Source of the DNA: Chitinophaga polysaccharea
GTDB taxonomy: Bacteria; Bacteroidota; Bacteroidia; Chitinophagales; Chitinophagaceae
Direction of reading: 5' to 3'
DNA length: 64,000 bases
Assembly (NCBI RefSeq): GCF_007829335.1
Contig: NZ_VIWO01000002.1
Location: 744,001-808,000 of the forward strand
The translations under genes and the position numbers were made by a program. This document shows, piece by piece, positions 26,974-35,440 of the stretch. Under the pieces are notes generated by a model. That model was not told the DNA's origin and did no database searches. It was given only the letters and a program-made list of their open reading frames with translations. Numbering within the stretch: position 1 is the stretch's first letter; each line of letters begins with the position of its first letter.

Positions 26974-27792
26974 TTAATACATTACATCCGTCAACACAGT
27001 GTTACCCACTACCCGGGCAAACAGCTCATCGTTCAGCAAATCCTTAATTGATTTAATGATGAAGTCCGGAGAATAACCAAAATGCGTGAGGTCTTCTTCT
27101 TTGGTCACACCCGAAAGCGTAAGAATAGTCGTAAAGCCCATGGATCCTGCGCCTAATATATCGGTGCCCATGGTATCGCCGATCATCACCGTTTCGTCGG
27201 TAGTGAGTTGTAATGCTTTCCGGGCCATGCGCATCATCACCGGGCTGGGCTTGCCTACGCTGAAAGCTTTGATGCCGCTGGCCGTTTCCAGCATGGCTAC
27301 CATGGCGCCGCATCCTGCGCGGTACTTGCCATCGCCCATGGGGCAGTTGGGATCGAGGTTGGTAGCAATCAGTTTAGCGCCCTTCATAATCATATTGAGC
27401 GCTTTGTCTACCGACTCCAGCATAATCGTTCTGCCCTCCCCGATAATTACATAGTCGGGCTGATCATCTACAATAGAATAACCCGCATTGTATAATTCGG
27501 TGAGCAATCCTCCCTCGCCGATAACATAGGCGGTGCCATTTTCCTTCTTGGAAGCGAGGTAGCGCGCAGTAGCCATGGCGCAGGTAAAGATGTCGGCATC
27601 CGTTACCCGGAATCCCATCTTATTCAACTTGTAACAAACATCGCGGCTGGTCTTTTGACTGTTGTTTGTCAGGAACAGGAAAGGCAGGCCTTTATCTCTC
27701 AGACCATTAATAAATTCTACGGCACCTGGAATGGGTTCACTGCCCTTGTAGATAACGCCGTCCATGTCGATAAGAAATCCCTTTTTTTTCAT
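26974..27792 (-). CDS. HAD-IIA family sugar phosphatase, NagD-like
   Basis: This 272-residue protein has motif I DMDGVIYKG (about residues 8-16), motif II LFLTNNSQKT, the C2-type cap, the lysine region FSVGKPSPVMMRMA and motif IV VMIGDTMGTDILGAGSMG. These are the marks of the NagD/AraL phosphatases that dephosphorylate sugar phosphates and nucleotides. The substrate is not readable. It appears to be a single-gene unit. Confidence 0.92.
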   Translation of the reverse strand: MKKKGFLIDMDGVIYKGSEPIPGAVEFINGLRDKGLPFLFLTNNSQKTSRDVCYKLNKMGFRVTDADIFTCAMATARYLASKKENGTAYVIGEGGLLTELYNAGYSIVDDQPDYVIIGEGRTIMLESVDKALNMIMKGAKLIATNLDPNCPMGDGKYRAGCGAMVAMLETASGIKAFSVGKPSPVMMRMARKALQLTTDETVMIGDTMGTDILGAGSMGFTTILTLSGVTKEEDLTHFGYSPDFIIKSIKDLLNDELFARVVGNTVLTDVMY

Positions 27793-27845
27793 AGCATTCA
27801 GATGTTGATTATTGTATAATGGTCAATAAAAATATCATAAAAACT

Positions 27846-28292
27846 ATGGAACGGATAAAGGCTGGAAGCTGTGCGGATACAGCGGTGTATGACGGGGTGG
27901 TGTATGAAGTGCAGATACCGGGAGAACCTGATATCTGCACTAAAGATAAGGATAAATTCCAGGAAAGCAACTACTTTTTAAAAAATTTAATTAACCAGCA
28001 CCTGGTAGCTATACCGCACTACTTTCTTCTCTCCTGCTTTCAGTGCCAGCTGCCAGTTCATTTCAGAATAAGGATTTTTATCTCCCTGTTGTGTTTTGCG
28101 CTTTACTACACTACCACCATCGCTCAACGGGTCTACGGCGCCATTTACGCATTTCTTTACATTCACGGTAACATCCTTCTGTTGGAAATTATTGATCGTC
28201 ACGGCACCAGTTACCGTCACTTTTCCGTATACCACTTTACCTACTTTTTTGAAATTATCTACCCGCCCCGTTTCTTCTTCTTTATTCTGTAA
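27846..28292 (+). CDS. Doubtful small open frame
   Basis: A plus-strand frame from ATG 27846 begins with about 45 residues of ordinary-looking, acidic composition in otherwise empty DNA (27846-27986). It then runs 306 bases antisense into the DUF4139 gene, where it becomes hydrophobic and phenylalanine-rich as shadow frames do. It may be the remnant of a small gene whose 3' end was lost, or chance. The region 27793-27986 holds nothing else. Confidence 0.15.
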   Translation: MERIKAGSCADTAVYDGVVYEVQIPGEPDICTKDKDKFQESNYFLKNLINQHLVAIPHYFLLSCFQCQLPVHFRIRIFISLLCFALYYTTTIAQRVYGAIYAFLYIHGNILLLEIIDRHGTSYRHFSVYHFTYFFEIIYPPRFFFFIL

Positions 28293-29528
28293 AGTGATAT
28301 CGATGGCTTTGGATATCTGTATGGTATTATCAGCGCCTACCGGCGTGTATTTTAACTGGTTTTGCGCGAGGAAGTTACCCTGTTGATCCATGAGCATAAT
28401 GGGCGCTGTGGTAAATGGTTTGTTCAGCGTGTTCTTAATTTCATAGGCATGATATACATCGGCAAATCCGCCACCCTCAGTACTTTCGTCGGCACCTGAC
28501 TGGTAAGTGCCTACGTTGTCGGGGATTGTACAGCTATATTTTTCTTTGCAGGCAATGGTACCGGTGAAAATGGGAAAAGTAGCCGTAGCCTGTTTAGGCA
28601 GCGATATTTTGCCTAACTTATAAATATAGAAATCGCCCTGCTTTTCGCCTTCCTGCGAGAAATCATCCGGAGCGGTGGCTTCCTCGGCTGCAACGCGGCC
28701 TTCCATCATCACGATGTTATTGCTCATCTGCGACATGTGAAACTTCGCAGACGCAACATCTACCCCCATTTGCACAAAATCGAAACTCATCGGATCACGT
28801 TGTGCGCCGAAATACAATACCGGCGAGCCCACTACCAGTTCAGTTTCCACATCGGTCATGCGCTTACCGGGGTTGGTAAGGGTGGCCTTCATCTCCAGGT
28901 AAGCGGTTTTATCGTCGGCTATTTTCAACAGATAGGAAGGAGTCCAGTTCAAACCATCCTGCATGTATAGCTCCTTCAATGCAGTTTCTTTGACGCTGTT
29001 TTCCAATTCTATCACCACCATCCGGGCAACACTGTCTTTTGCAAAAGCCAGCGGACTATTGTCCATATCCACCTGGTAAATGGCCGACGTTTGCAGGGCC
29101 GTTACTTTGTTGTCATCTTTTCTAAGCTGCACCAGGTTGGCTGCAGGACTTACCGACAGAATAGTGCCGGTGACAGAGCGGTCGCCCCGTTCGCCTGCGG
29201 TGTAAGACAATGTTACTTTTTTGCCGGTGTTGGCCATCAGCATCTGGGGAATAGTGCCAATGGCGCCCTGTACTTTCAGGGTATCTGTTTTTACATCTAC
29301 TCTTTTGACGGTGTTGCCTTTGGGGGCGCCAATCCAGTAGGTTCCCAGCAATACGGCGCCGGGATCGGGTAATGTGGCCAGTTTTCCGTTGACCGGCACG
29401 GTGCCTTCGTTAACAATCAATGCGGTACCATTTTTAAACACGGTTACTTTCTTTGGAGGAACTCCCTGCTGGGCCATGGCAGTATGCAGCACTAACAAAC
29501 TGGCTGCGGTAAATGCTATCTTGTACAT
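27987..29528 (-). CDS. DUF4139 domain-containing exported protein
   Basis: This 513-residue protein is taken from ATG 29528 because it begins a clear signal peptide (MYKIAFTAASLLVLHTAMAQQ). The frame extends upstream to 29627 with residues that make no sense before it. An N-terminal beta region (VTVFKNGTALIVNEGTVPV) is followed by a region typical of DUF4139 (NSVKETALKELYMQDGLNWTPSYLLKI). The C-terminus has the conserved EMNWQLALKAGEKKVVRYSYQV. Function is unknown and the location is probably periplasmic or surface. It is divergent from lpxR. Confidence 0.85.
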   Translation of the reverse strand: MYKIAFTAASLLVLHTAMAQQGVPPKKVTVFKNGTALIVNEGTVPVNGKLATLPDPGAVLLGTYWIGAPKGNTVKRVDVKTDTLKVQGAIGTIPQMLMANTGKKVTLSYTAGERGDRSVTGTILSVSPAANLVQLRKDDNKVTALQTSAIYQVDMDNSPLAFAKDSVARMVVIELENSVKETALKELYMQDGLNWTPSYLLKIADDKTAYLEMKATLTNPGKRMTDVETELVVGSPVLYFGAQRDPMSFDFVQMGVDVASAKFHMSQMSNNIVMMEGRVAAEEATAPDDFSQEGEKQGDFYIYKLGKISLPKQATATFPIFTGTIACKEKYSCTIPDNVGTYQSGADESTEGGGFADVYHAYEIKNTLNKPFTTAPIMLMDQQGNFLAQNQLKYTPVGADNTIQISKAIDITLQNKEEETGRVDNFKKVGKVVYGKVTVTGAVTINNFQQKDVTVNVKKCVNGAVDPLSDGGSVVKRKTQQGDKNPYSEMNWQLALKAGEKKVVRYSYQVLVN

Positions 29529-29621
29529 CTTTATAGGAAAAATTTTCGGTGAATATAGGTAAAATCCAACGGCCACGGCCTTTGCCAAGTAATCAAGTCC
29601 GGGAGTTTTTACGTATACCGA

Positions 29622-29672
29622 CGACAAACAACATTCAAATGGGCGACAAACAGCGCTTTATTTATTGTCGCC
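29622..29672. promoter_or_regulatory. Repeated half-sites between DUF4139 and lpxR
   Basis: CGACAAACA occurs at 29622-29630 and again at 29644-29652, and TTGTCGCC at 29665-29672 is the inverse of GGCGACAA at 29642-29649. The set lies in the divergent intergenic region and looks like a regulator site or a hairpin. Confidence 0.35.
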
Positions 29673-29708
29673 GAAGTACGATATTTGAGAAGTCCTGAAG
29701 AGCACAAG

Positions 29709-30716
29709 ATGAGCAAAAAGATCCTGTCCCTTTTACTATACAGCTGCCTGCTGGTAGTAGGGGGTAACGCCAACGCACAATCGAAAGACAATAGTTATTT
29801 ATTCCGGCTGTACGACGATAACGACGGCATCAATATTACCGGCAATGGTACCGATGAAGCGTACACGAATGGTACCCGTTTCGACCTGTTTTATACACCC
29901 CGGAAACTACCCCGGGCTATACCTGACCGCTGGATGCCCCGGGCCGGCCAGGAGAGCGTGAATACTTATGGCTGGGGATTTATGCAGGCGATGTTTACTC
30001 CCCGGATCATTAAGCGGGAAGTACCGCCTCCGGGCGACTATGCCTATTCGGCCGGACTATTTATCATACGCAGCCTGCATTCAGCCAACCCCGTGCGCAA
30101 ATACAATATTCAAACTTCGTGGGTAGCCGGTGTCATGGGCCCCTGGGCGCTTGGCAAGGAAACACAAACGACGGTGCACCGCCTACTTGGATACCAGACT
30201 CCCAGGGGCTGGAGCAGCCAGCTTAAAAACGACGTACTGCTCAATTTAAATATCGCCGCAGAAAAGCAATTGCTGGGATATAAACGATTCATAGAGGTAA
30301 TTGGCGGCACGGAATTGTGTGCCGGCACTATGCTCAACACCTTGTCGGCTTATTCGCTGATCAGGATTGGTAAAATGCAGCCTTATTTCAACGGTTATCT
30401 CTCCCAATACACCACTAATACCGGGGATGCCCAACACTGGCAGTTGTACTTTACCCTGCAACCCGGCGCCCGGCTGATGCTAACCAATGCCCTGATAGAA
30501 GGCGGTATGTTTTCAAACCACGAGTCTGCCCACCGCATTATGGCGGATGGCCATTCTACCTTTGCCATGCATAAGCTGCTGGGCGGTATTGACTACGGCG
30601 TGGTGGCCGTTTATCGCCGGGTGGGTTTCTCGTTGTCGCAGAAAAGCGTTTCTTCTATGATTAAGGGACTGCCAAGTGTCGAGACCGGCAATATTTCTCT
30701 GTATATTGCATGGTAA
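29709..30716 (+). CDS. lpxR: Lipid A deacylase LpxR-family outer membrane protein
   Basis: This 335-residue protein starts at ATG 29709, which begins the signal peptide MSKKILSLLLYSCLLVVGG and ends at ANAQ. The N-terminal strand YLFRLYDDNDGINI followed by TDEAYTNGTRFDLFY carries the Asn-Asp and Thr residues characteristic of LpxR (DUF2219) barrels. The C-terminus ends in the aromatic ISLYIAW typical of outer membrane proteins. LpxR removes the 3'-acyloxyacyl group of lipid A. Whether this one has that activity is inference. Confidence 0.85.
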   Translation: MSKKILSLLLYSCLLVVGGNANAQSKDNSYLFRLYDDNDGINITGNGTDEAYTNGTRFDLFYTPRKLPRAIPDRWMPRAGQESVNTYGWGFMQAMFTPRIIKREVPPPGDYAYSAGLFIIRSLHSANPVRKYNIQTSWVAGVMGPWALGKETQTTVHRLLGYQTPRGWSSQLKNDVLLNLNIAAEKQLLGYKRFIEVIGGTELCAGTMLNTLSAYSLIRIGKMQPYFNGYLSQYTTNTGDAQHWQLYFTLQPGARLMLTNALIEGGMFSNHESAHRIMADGHSTFAMHKLLGGIDYGVVAVYRRVGFSLSQKSVSSMIKGLPSVETGNISLYIAW

Positions 30717-30794
30717 CAATAACCGACTTCCTGACCAATTTACCGACTTATAAACCTTTGACAACAACGCAGACCTAGCGGGTTGGTTAGATTT

Positions 30795-30836
30795 AAAACG
30801 GGTGTATCAACAATTACGATTGACACACCCGTTTTT
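30795..30836 (+). terminator. Terminator after lpxR
   Basis: An 11-base-pair stem AAAACGGGTGT/ACACCCGTTTT with a 19-base loop is followed by TATTT. It closes the lpxR unit before the arsR promoter. Confidence 0.8.
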
Positions 30837-30882
30837 ATTTCCGCCTGTTAACACCCTGCCCGCTAAAAAAAATCGCAAAAAT

Positions 30883-30912
30883 TTTGCGCAACCAATTAGT
30901 TTCATATATTTG
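30883..30912 (+). promoter_or_regulatory. Bacteroidota-type promoter of the arsR-SRPBCC operon
   Basis: TTTG at 30883-30886 and TATATTTG at 30905-30912 are 18 bases apart, a perfect match to TTTG/TAnnTTTG. An inverted repeat GCAAC-N6-GTTGC at 30912-30927 overlaps the end of the -7 box, and GCAACC at 30888-30893 lies in the spacer. These may be operator half-sites for the ArsR-type repressor encoded downstream. Confidence 0.65.
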
Positions 30913-30948
30913 CAACTGAACGGTTGCTCTTTTTTTTATTTTAGTTAC

Positions 30949-31260
30949 ATGAGAAGGGATGTATTTCAGGCAATAGCAGATCCGACCCGCCGGGCCATCC
31001 TTTTGCTGATTGCCACAAAGCCCATGACACCAGGTGCTATTGCGGAGCATTTTGAGATATCGCGACAGGCCGTATCCAGGCACCTGCGCATCCTTACGGC
31101 ATGCCAGTTGTTACAGCAAACACAAACCGGCAGGGAGATATATTACCGCCTAGATGGAACGAAATTAACAGTCATCGCGGAGTGGCTGGAGAAATGCCGG
31201 ACTACCTGGGAGAAAAAATTTAATACCCTTGATATTGTATTGTCCACCATAAAAACGTAA
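30949..31260 (+). CDS. ArsR-family winged-helix repressor
   Basis: This 103-residue protein has the compact ArsR fold: MRRDVFQAIADPTRRAILLL, then IAEHFEISRQAVSRHLRIL (recognition helix) and a wing (QTGREIYYRLDG). It has no metal-binding cysteine pair, so it is of the non-metal type that pairs with SRPBCC proteins. I chose ATG 30949 because a perfect promoter lies just upstream and the longer frame from 30802 would run through the terminator and promoter. Confidence 0.93.
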   Translation: MRRDVFQAIADPTRRAILLLIATKPMTPGAIAEHFEISRQAVSRHLRILTACQLLQQTQTGREIYYRLDGTKLTVIAEWLEKCRTTWEKKFNTLDIVLSTIKT

Positions 31261-31265
31261 AAAAA

Positions 31266-31766
31266 ATGAACGCGAATTTAGCATTTGATTTCTCTGTGGA
31301 TAAAGAGAAGAAAGCCATTACGGTAAAGCGGGAATTCGACGCCGCCTTACCGTTAGTATGGGACGCCTATACGAAAAAAGAACTACTGGATCAGTGGTGG
31401 GCGCCCAAACCCTGGAAGGCCAGAACAAAATCCATGGATTTCCGCGAAGGCGGACAGTGGCTATACGCCATGGTTGGCCCGGAGGGCGAAGTACACTGGT
31501 CATTTGCCAATTACCAGCAAATTGTCAACCAGCAGAAATTTATAGGGCTGGACGGGTTTTCAGACGAACACGGCAACGTAAATACCAGTCTCCCTCAATC
31601 ACGCTGGGAAGTATCCTTTCAGGCTAAAGGCGACAAAACACTGGTAACCTGTCATATTACCTATAATAAGCTGGAAGACCTGGAAAACATTATTAAGATG
31701 GGCTTCAAAGAAGGATTTACCCTGGCATTGGGCAACCTGGACGAAGTACTGGCAACGCTCAAATAA
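31266..31766 (+). CDS. SRPBCC (AHSA1-like) domain protein
   Basis: This 166-residue protein shows the AHSA1-type START-like fold: ITVKREFDAALPLVWDAYTKKELLDQWWAPKPW at the start, DFREGGQWLYAMVGPEG in the middle and GFTLALGNLDEVLA at the end. It forms a hydrophobic-ligand cavity. It lies five bases after the arsR-type gene, a pairing common in many bacteria, in which the repressor controls the partner. Ligand unknown. Confidence 0.9.
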   Translation: MNANLAFDFSVDKEKKAITVKREFDAALPLVWDAYTKKELLDQWWAPKPWKARTKSMDFREGGQWLYAMVGPEGEVHWSFANYQQIVNQQKFIGLDGFSDEHGNVNTSLPQSRWEVSFQAKGDKTLVTCHITYNKLEDLENIIKMGFKEGFTLALGNLDEVLATLK

Positions 31767-31787
31767 TCACAGCAAACACCTCACAGC

Positions 31788-31829
31788 AACGGCAAGTTGG
31801 TTACGGGCACCAGCTTGCCGTTTTATTTT
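31788..31829 (+). terminator. Terminator after the SRPBCC gene
   Basis: A nine-base-pair stem AACGGCAAG/CTTGCCGTT, extendable by TGG/CCA, is followed by TTATTTTT. It is a typical rho-independent terminator. Confidence 0.8.
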
Positions 31830-31915
31830 TCCGGCTCCTCCTGATTTCCCGTTGAAAAAGCGCTTTACCACACGACATTTTCCTATCTTCCAGCCCAGAA
31901 GTAAGGAGCATGCAT

Positions 31916-32404
31916 ATGAACAAAGTATACCGCACCGGCGCCGTTGGCGCCCTGCTGGACGAATATGAGAATGTAATCAAAGCGTTGCAGGAGGTCATTG
32001 CTGACGTGAGCGATCCAGCCCTAGCCGCTATAGCCGACACGACCACGACCGATCCTAATTGCCGGTCCATCCAATCCGTGCTGGCACATGTAACCAGTTC
32101 CGCCTACAGCTACGCCGTATACATACAACGCGGCAGCCGGGACAGTGTACCCGGCATTGCTGATACCTTTCGCACCAGCGCAAAAGCGTATATACAAGGC
32201 CTGACAGACGCCTTTATTTTTACGGTAAATGTTTTCAGTCAGATCCAGGACAATGAACTGGAAGAATTTGATCCCGCAAAGAAGATAGCTACCCGCTGGG
32301 GACAAGTATACGATATCGAACAACTCATGGAACATGCCATTGTGCATGTGATGCGGCACCGGCGGCAAATAGAAAAATTTAAGCTGGTACTGGCTACCAG
32401 GTAG
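31916..32404 (+). CDS. DinB-like four-helix protein
   Basis: This 162-residue protein has the DinB/YfiT helical bundle pattern, with a histidine in VLAHVTSS and the pair in MEHAIVHVMRHRRQIE that form the metal site. Two ATGs (31910 and 31916) are possible. AAGGAG at 31903-31908 is seven bases before the second, so I chose that one. DinB-like proteins are often thiol transferases or stress proteins, and no specific role is visible here. Confidence 0.8.
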   Translation: MNKVYRTGAVGALLDEYENVIKALQEVIADVSDPALAAIADTTTTDPNCRSIQSVLAHVTSSAYSYAVYIQRGSRDSVPGIADTFRTSAKAYIQGLTDAFIFTVNVFSQIQDNELEEFDPAKKIATRWGQVYDIEQLMEHAIVHVMRHRRQIEKFKLVLATR

Positions 32405-32409
32405 GTGGA

Positions 32410-33054
32410 TCAGCGTTTTTTTGCTATTAAAATCAGGTCGTCTGTAGGCCATCCATGTTGGTTAGGTGCGGGAACCCGTTGTACGGCCTGGAGGGCAAAG
32501 TCGTTTTGGTTCAGTGCCGCAACGAGGTGGGCGGCCTGGTGGTAATAAATATAAATTTCATCACCGGATGAGGAAGAGTAATATCCCGACAGGTGCTCCT
32601 CTCCTTCCATGGTGCTCAGGTAAAGCACGCCGCCGGGAGCCAGCAGGTCATATGCATCGGCGATTAACTGTTCACTTTCTGTTTTAGAGAGATAAGGTAA
32701 CCCGAACGCACATACGATAGCGTCAAACTGTTGGCCGATGGTGCGAATCGCCCGTGCATCCTTCTGCTCAAACGTAGCGCCCGGATTGTTCTTCCTGGCC
32801 AGCTCAATCATATTGGGAGCCAAATCAATTCCCAGGATACGGAATCCGGGCCGTTTTTGCAGCAAATACGCGGTTACATTGCCCGGACCACAGGCAATAT
32901 CCAGCAAGGCAGCATCGTCTTTGGGAATGTAGCTACAAAACAGATCAAACGTATCATGGTACATGGAAACATCCATGTATTTATCCTGGTATACTTTGGC
33001 CTGCTTGTTGAAAACTTCCACGGCCGTCAGGGATCTGCTGTTGAGCTGATTCAT
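32410..33054 (-). CDS. SAM-dependent class I methyltransferase
   Basis: This 214-residue protein has motif I LLDIACGPGNVTAYLL (about residues 47-62), the acidic residue of LGIDLAPNMIELAR and the post-motif FDAIVCAFGLPYLS. It is a small-molecule-type methyltransferase. It is the last gene of a minus-strand series that includes an isoprenoid synthase-like enzyme and a radical SAM protein, 51 bases after an oxidoreductase. It is therefore a candidate tailoring enzyme. Its substrate is unknown. Confidence 0.9.
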   Translation of the reverse strand: MNQLNSRSLTAVEVFNKQAKVYQDKYMDVSMYHDTFDLFCSYIPKDDAALLDIACGPGNVTAYLLQKRPGFRILGIDLAPNMIELARKNNPGATFEQKDARAIRTIGQQFDAIVCAFGLPYLSKTESEQLIADAYDLLAPGGVLYLSTMEGEEHLSGYYSSSSGDEIYIYYHQAAHLVAALNQNDFALQAVQRVPAPNQHGWPTDDLILIAKKR

Positions 33055-33105
33055 TCGGGGACCGGTTTTAATAAAATCCGGTGCTACAATTTACATAATT
33101 TCCAT

Positions 33106-34149
33106 TTACTTCCCCAAGCCTTGCGAAACAGCTTCCAATAAACGGAAGGTGCCTTCAAAAGTATCCGGTGTTGCCTGCAGTGGTGATTTCCCCTGCTGTA
33201 CAGCCGCTACGAAACAGGCAACTTCGCGATAGTAGCCATGTTGCCAGGTACTATTGTTGGCAGCCACGGGCACTGCACCGGCAGCATTACTTACCTGTGC
33301 TCGTCCCGTTCGTTTTAAAATTTTATCTACCGGGATACCACCGGGGCGATAACCCAGCTCCTGCACTACAAACGTCCCTGGGTAGTCGATAGCGACATGC
33401 CGTGTCGGCGTTACACATTGTAGTTGATCTGCAAAAGACGACCAGGCATAACAAGTCGATAGCTCCATGGTACCGGTTACCCTGGCATGCCGGAGTAATA
33501 ACTGCACCTGTACTCCGCCGTTGACCTGCTGCGCTGTGAAATAATATTCCTTTACTGGTCCGAAGAGCTGCAATATATTATCTACCGGGTGACAAAACAG
33601 TTCCATCACGGCATTGCCTTCCGGGTAAGGGCCGGTAACATACCGGGCCTGGTAACTGAACGCCTTATTGAAATCCTTTTGGAACTGTGCATTTACCGGG
33701 TTGAATCGTTTGTTAAAGGCAATCATACAGCGGCTGGCGTGGCGATGCGCCGTCAATTCCTCCCAGCCTGCACAGTTGGTCACTCCCGGCTTCTCCACGA
33801 AAACATATTTTCCCTGATCCAGGCAGGCGTTCACCAGGGGCAGCTGGTATTCATTTTTGGTACAAATGAATACGCCTTTGATAGTATCATCCTGTAAAAT
33901 GGCCGAAAGGTCGTTTACCCCCGTGCAGGCGGGAAACAAGCGGGCAGCCTGCTGTGCCAGCGGCAGCTGCCGGGAGTAAATGTATCTCACCGGCACGCCT
34001 AAACGTAATAATACAGGGTACAGGTTATCCAGGCTATGCTGCCCTATTCCAATGAATGCAAAGTTGCATCCCGGCAATGGCGCCGCCAGGGCGTCCATCA
34101 CCTTTTTTCTTCGCCAGTTTTTATACCGCACTGCCAGGGACCTTATCAT
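33106..34149 (-). CDS. Gfo/Idh/MocA-family oxidoreductase
   Basis: This 347-residue protein has a degenerate glycine motif (FAFIGIGQHSLDNLYPVL), CTKNEYQLPLVNACLDQGKYVFVEKPG with the catalytic lysine, and AFNKRFNP. It resembles the branch that acts on nucleotide sugars or aminosugars more than the sugar dehydrogenases. Its start lies 29 bases inside the radical SAM gene upstream, so the two are translationally coupled. It is one of two such proteins in this cluster. Confidence 0.85.
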   Translation of the reverse strand: MIRSLAVRYKNWRRKKVMDALAAPLPGCNFAFIGIGQHSLDNLYPVLLRLGVPVRYIYSRQLPLAQQAARLFPACTGVNDLSAILQDDTIKGVFICTKNEYQLPLVNACLDQGKYVFVEKPGVTNCAGWEELTAHRHASRCMIAFNKRFNPVNAQFQKDFNKAFSYQARYVTGPYPEGNAVMELFCHPVDNILQLFGPVKEYYFTAQQVNGGVQVQLLLRHARVTGTMELSTCYAWSSFADQLQCVTPTRHVAIDYPGTFVVQELGYRPGGIPVDKILKRTGRAQVSNAAGAVPVAANNSTWQHGYYREVACFVAAVQQGKSPLQATPDTFEGTFRLLEAVSQGLGK

Positions 34150-35227
34150 ATTTCGATATTACTGTTTTAAAACGCTCCCGTTGTTCATTCCATTGGTAAT
34201 TGCCCAATACCGCTGCGGTGATGCTGGCTCCGGCCAGTTGCTCCGCCTGGCGGAACAGGGTAACATCATATTTCCGGTGAAAGTTGATCCAGCAGCCATT
34301 ACAATCGCGGCAATGTTTTTTCTGTAAGGCTATCGTGGCGGCCTCATTGTAAATGGTATCCAGGCTTTTTTCATGGATGTTGCCCAGCTTCAGGTCCAGG
34401 TTCTGGCAAATGGGCACATCGCCATTGGGGAGTACTACCACACTGTCGAAGATAGAATAACAGGGAAGTTTCAGCTCGCCCCGTTGCCAGTATTTATAAA
34501 GCAACAGGAAGTCCAGGTTCTCTTCAAAATTTCCCAGCTGTTGAATAATTTCAGGCGGAATTTCATAGCCCGTTGCGGCAGCCGATAATGAGCCTTGCTC
34601 ATGGGCTTTGTCCACCGTGTCGAAATAAGAGATATTGTTGTAAATCCCTACCCGTAAATCAATTCCATAGCGGGTACACACATCCATCACATGTTGCAGG
34701 TCATCAAAGCTGTTGTAAGGAGAAAGGGTAAACATCACAGAGATATTACAGGTACTGTGCAGGGCTTCTATAACCGTCAGTACCTTATCGTATCCATCTT
34801 TTCCCCGCATATATTTATAAGACTCACGGGTACCATCCAACGAAATAAATAAGCGTTTGGGTGGAAACTGTTGCACTGCCCGGATCACTTTTTCCGGTTG
34901 CAGGCAGTTGGACAACAAGTCGAAATTGGGATGGTGATGATGGAACCATTCCAGTATTTCAAAGGCTTCCGGGTGCAGCAGGAATTCGCCGCCCTCCAGT
35001 CCTACAGTGGTAGCATCGCTGATACAACTGCTCTGCATGATGTCTATAATTTTTTCTTTGGAGAGATAGGCCACTGGGCGTTTGGCCCATATCAGGCAAT
35101 GTTTGCAACGGGAGTTACAAAGATCGGTAGCGTATATCATCAGCGTAGACAGCACCTTTCGGGAAGGGTACAACTGGTTACGCACAAAGCGGCTCCCCCT
35201 GGAGAGATAATCAGAAGTTTTATACAT
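34121..35227 (-). CDS. Radical SAM protein with SPASM-like C-terminus
   Basis: This 368-residue protein has the radical SAM cluster motif C-x3-C-x2-C in DLCNSRCKHCLIW (about residues 36-43), then GLEGGEFLLHP, RLFISLDGTRESYKYMRG and a C-terminal cysteine set (LPCYS, VPICQNLDLKLGN, CRDCNGCW) that could bind auxiliary iron-sulfur clusters as in SPASM/twitch proteins. It overlaps the next gene by 29 bases and starts nine bases after a 38-codon membrane-peptide frame. Radical SAM/SPASM proteins modify peptides or small molecules. The substrate is unknown. Confidence 0.88.
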   Translation of the reverse strand: MYKTSDYLSRGSRFVRNQLYPSRKVLSTLMIYATDLCNSRCKHCLIWAKRPVAYLSKEKIIDIMQSSCISDATTVGLEGGEFLLHPEAFEILEWFHHHHPNFDLLSNCLQPEKVIRAVQQFPPKRLFISLDGTRESYKYMRGKDGYDKVLTVIEALHSTCNISVMFTLSPYNSFDDLQHVMDVCTRYGIDLRVGIYNNISYFDTVDKAHEQGSLSAAATGYEIPPEIIQQLGNFEENLDFLLLYKYWQRGELKLPCYSIFDSVVVLPNGDVPICQNLDLKLGNIHEKSLDTIYNEAATIALQKKHCRDCNGCWINFHRKYDVTLFRQAEQLAGASITAAVLGNYQWNEQRERFKTVISKYDKVPGSAV

Positions 35228-35236
35228 GGTCCGGCG

Positions 35237-35353
35237 TTATAATAAAATAATCAATAGAATAATGGCGATGGAAATGAGGCCCAATGCGGGCAAAACCAGG
35301 TAGGCCAGCAGCCTGGCCAGCTGCTGGTGCATTTCGTCTTCTTCATATTGCAT
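35237..35353 (-). CDS. Predicted 38-residue single-pass membrane peptide
   Basis: An ATG frame of 38 codons encodes an acidic-polar start (MQYEEDEMHQQLARLL) and one strongly hydrophobic segment from about residue 16 to the end, rich in Leu and Ile. It ends nine bases before the radical SAM gene on the same strand. It could be a small membrane subunit, a leader, or a substrate peptide, although it has no Cys, Ser, or Thr-rich core of the kind often modified. It is too short to be certain. Confidence 0.5.
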   Translation of the reverse strand: MQYEEDEMHQQLARLLAYLVLPALGLISIAIILLIILL

Positions 35354-35440
35354 GTACGATAATTTGGTACTAATACACGCCACTGAAAAAATACCCTTAT
35401 GTGCGGGAAAAATATTCTTGGGGAAGGTGGTAATACGCTA

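Noticed and set aside
27819..28292. 157-residue plus-strand frame antisense to the DUF4139 gene
   Set aside because: Most of it is the complement of a well-supported gene. Only the first 45 residues lie in free DNA, so it is listed with very low confidence.
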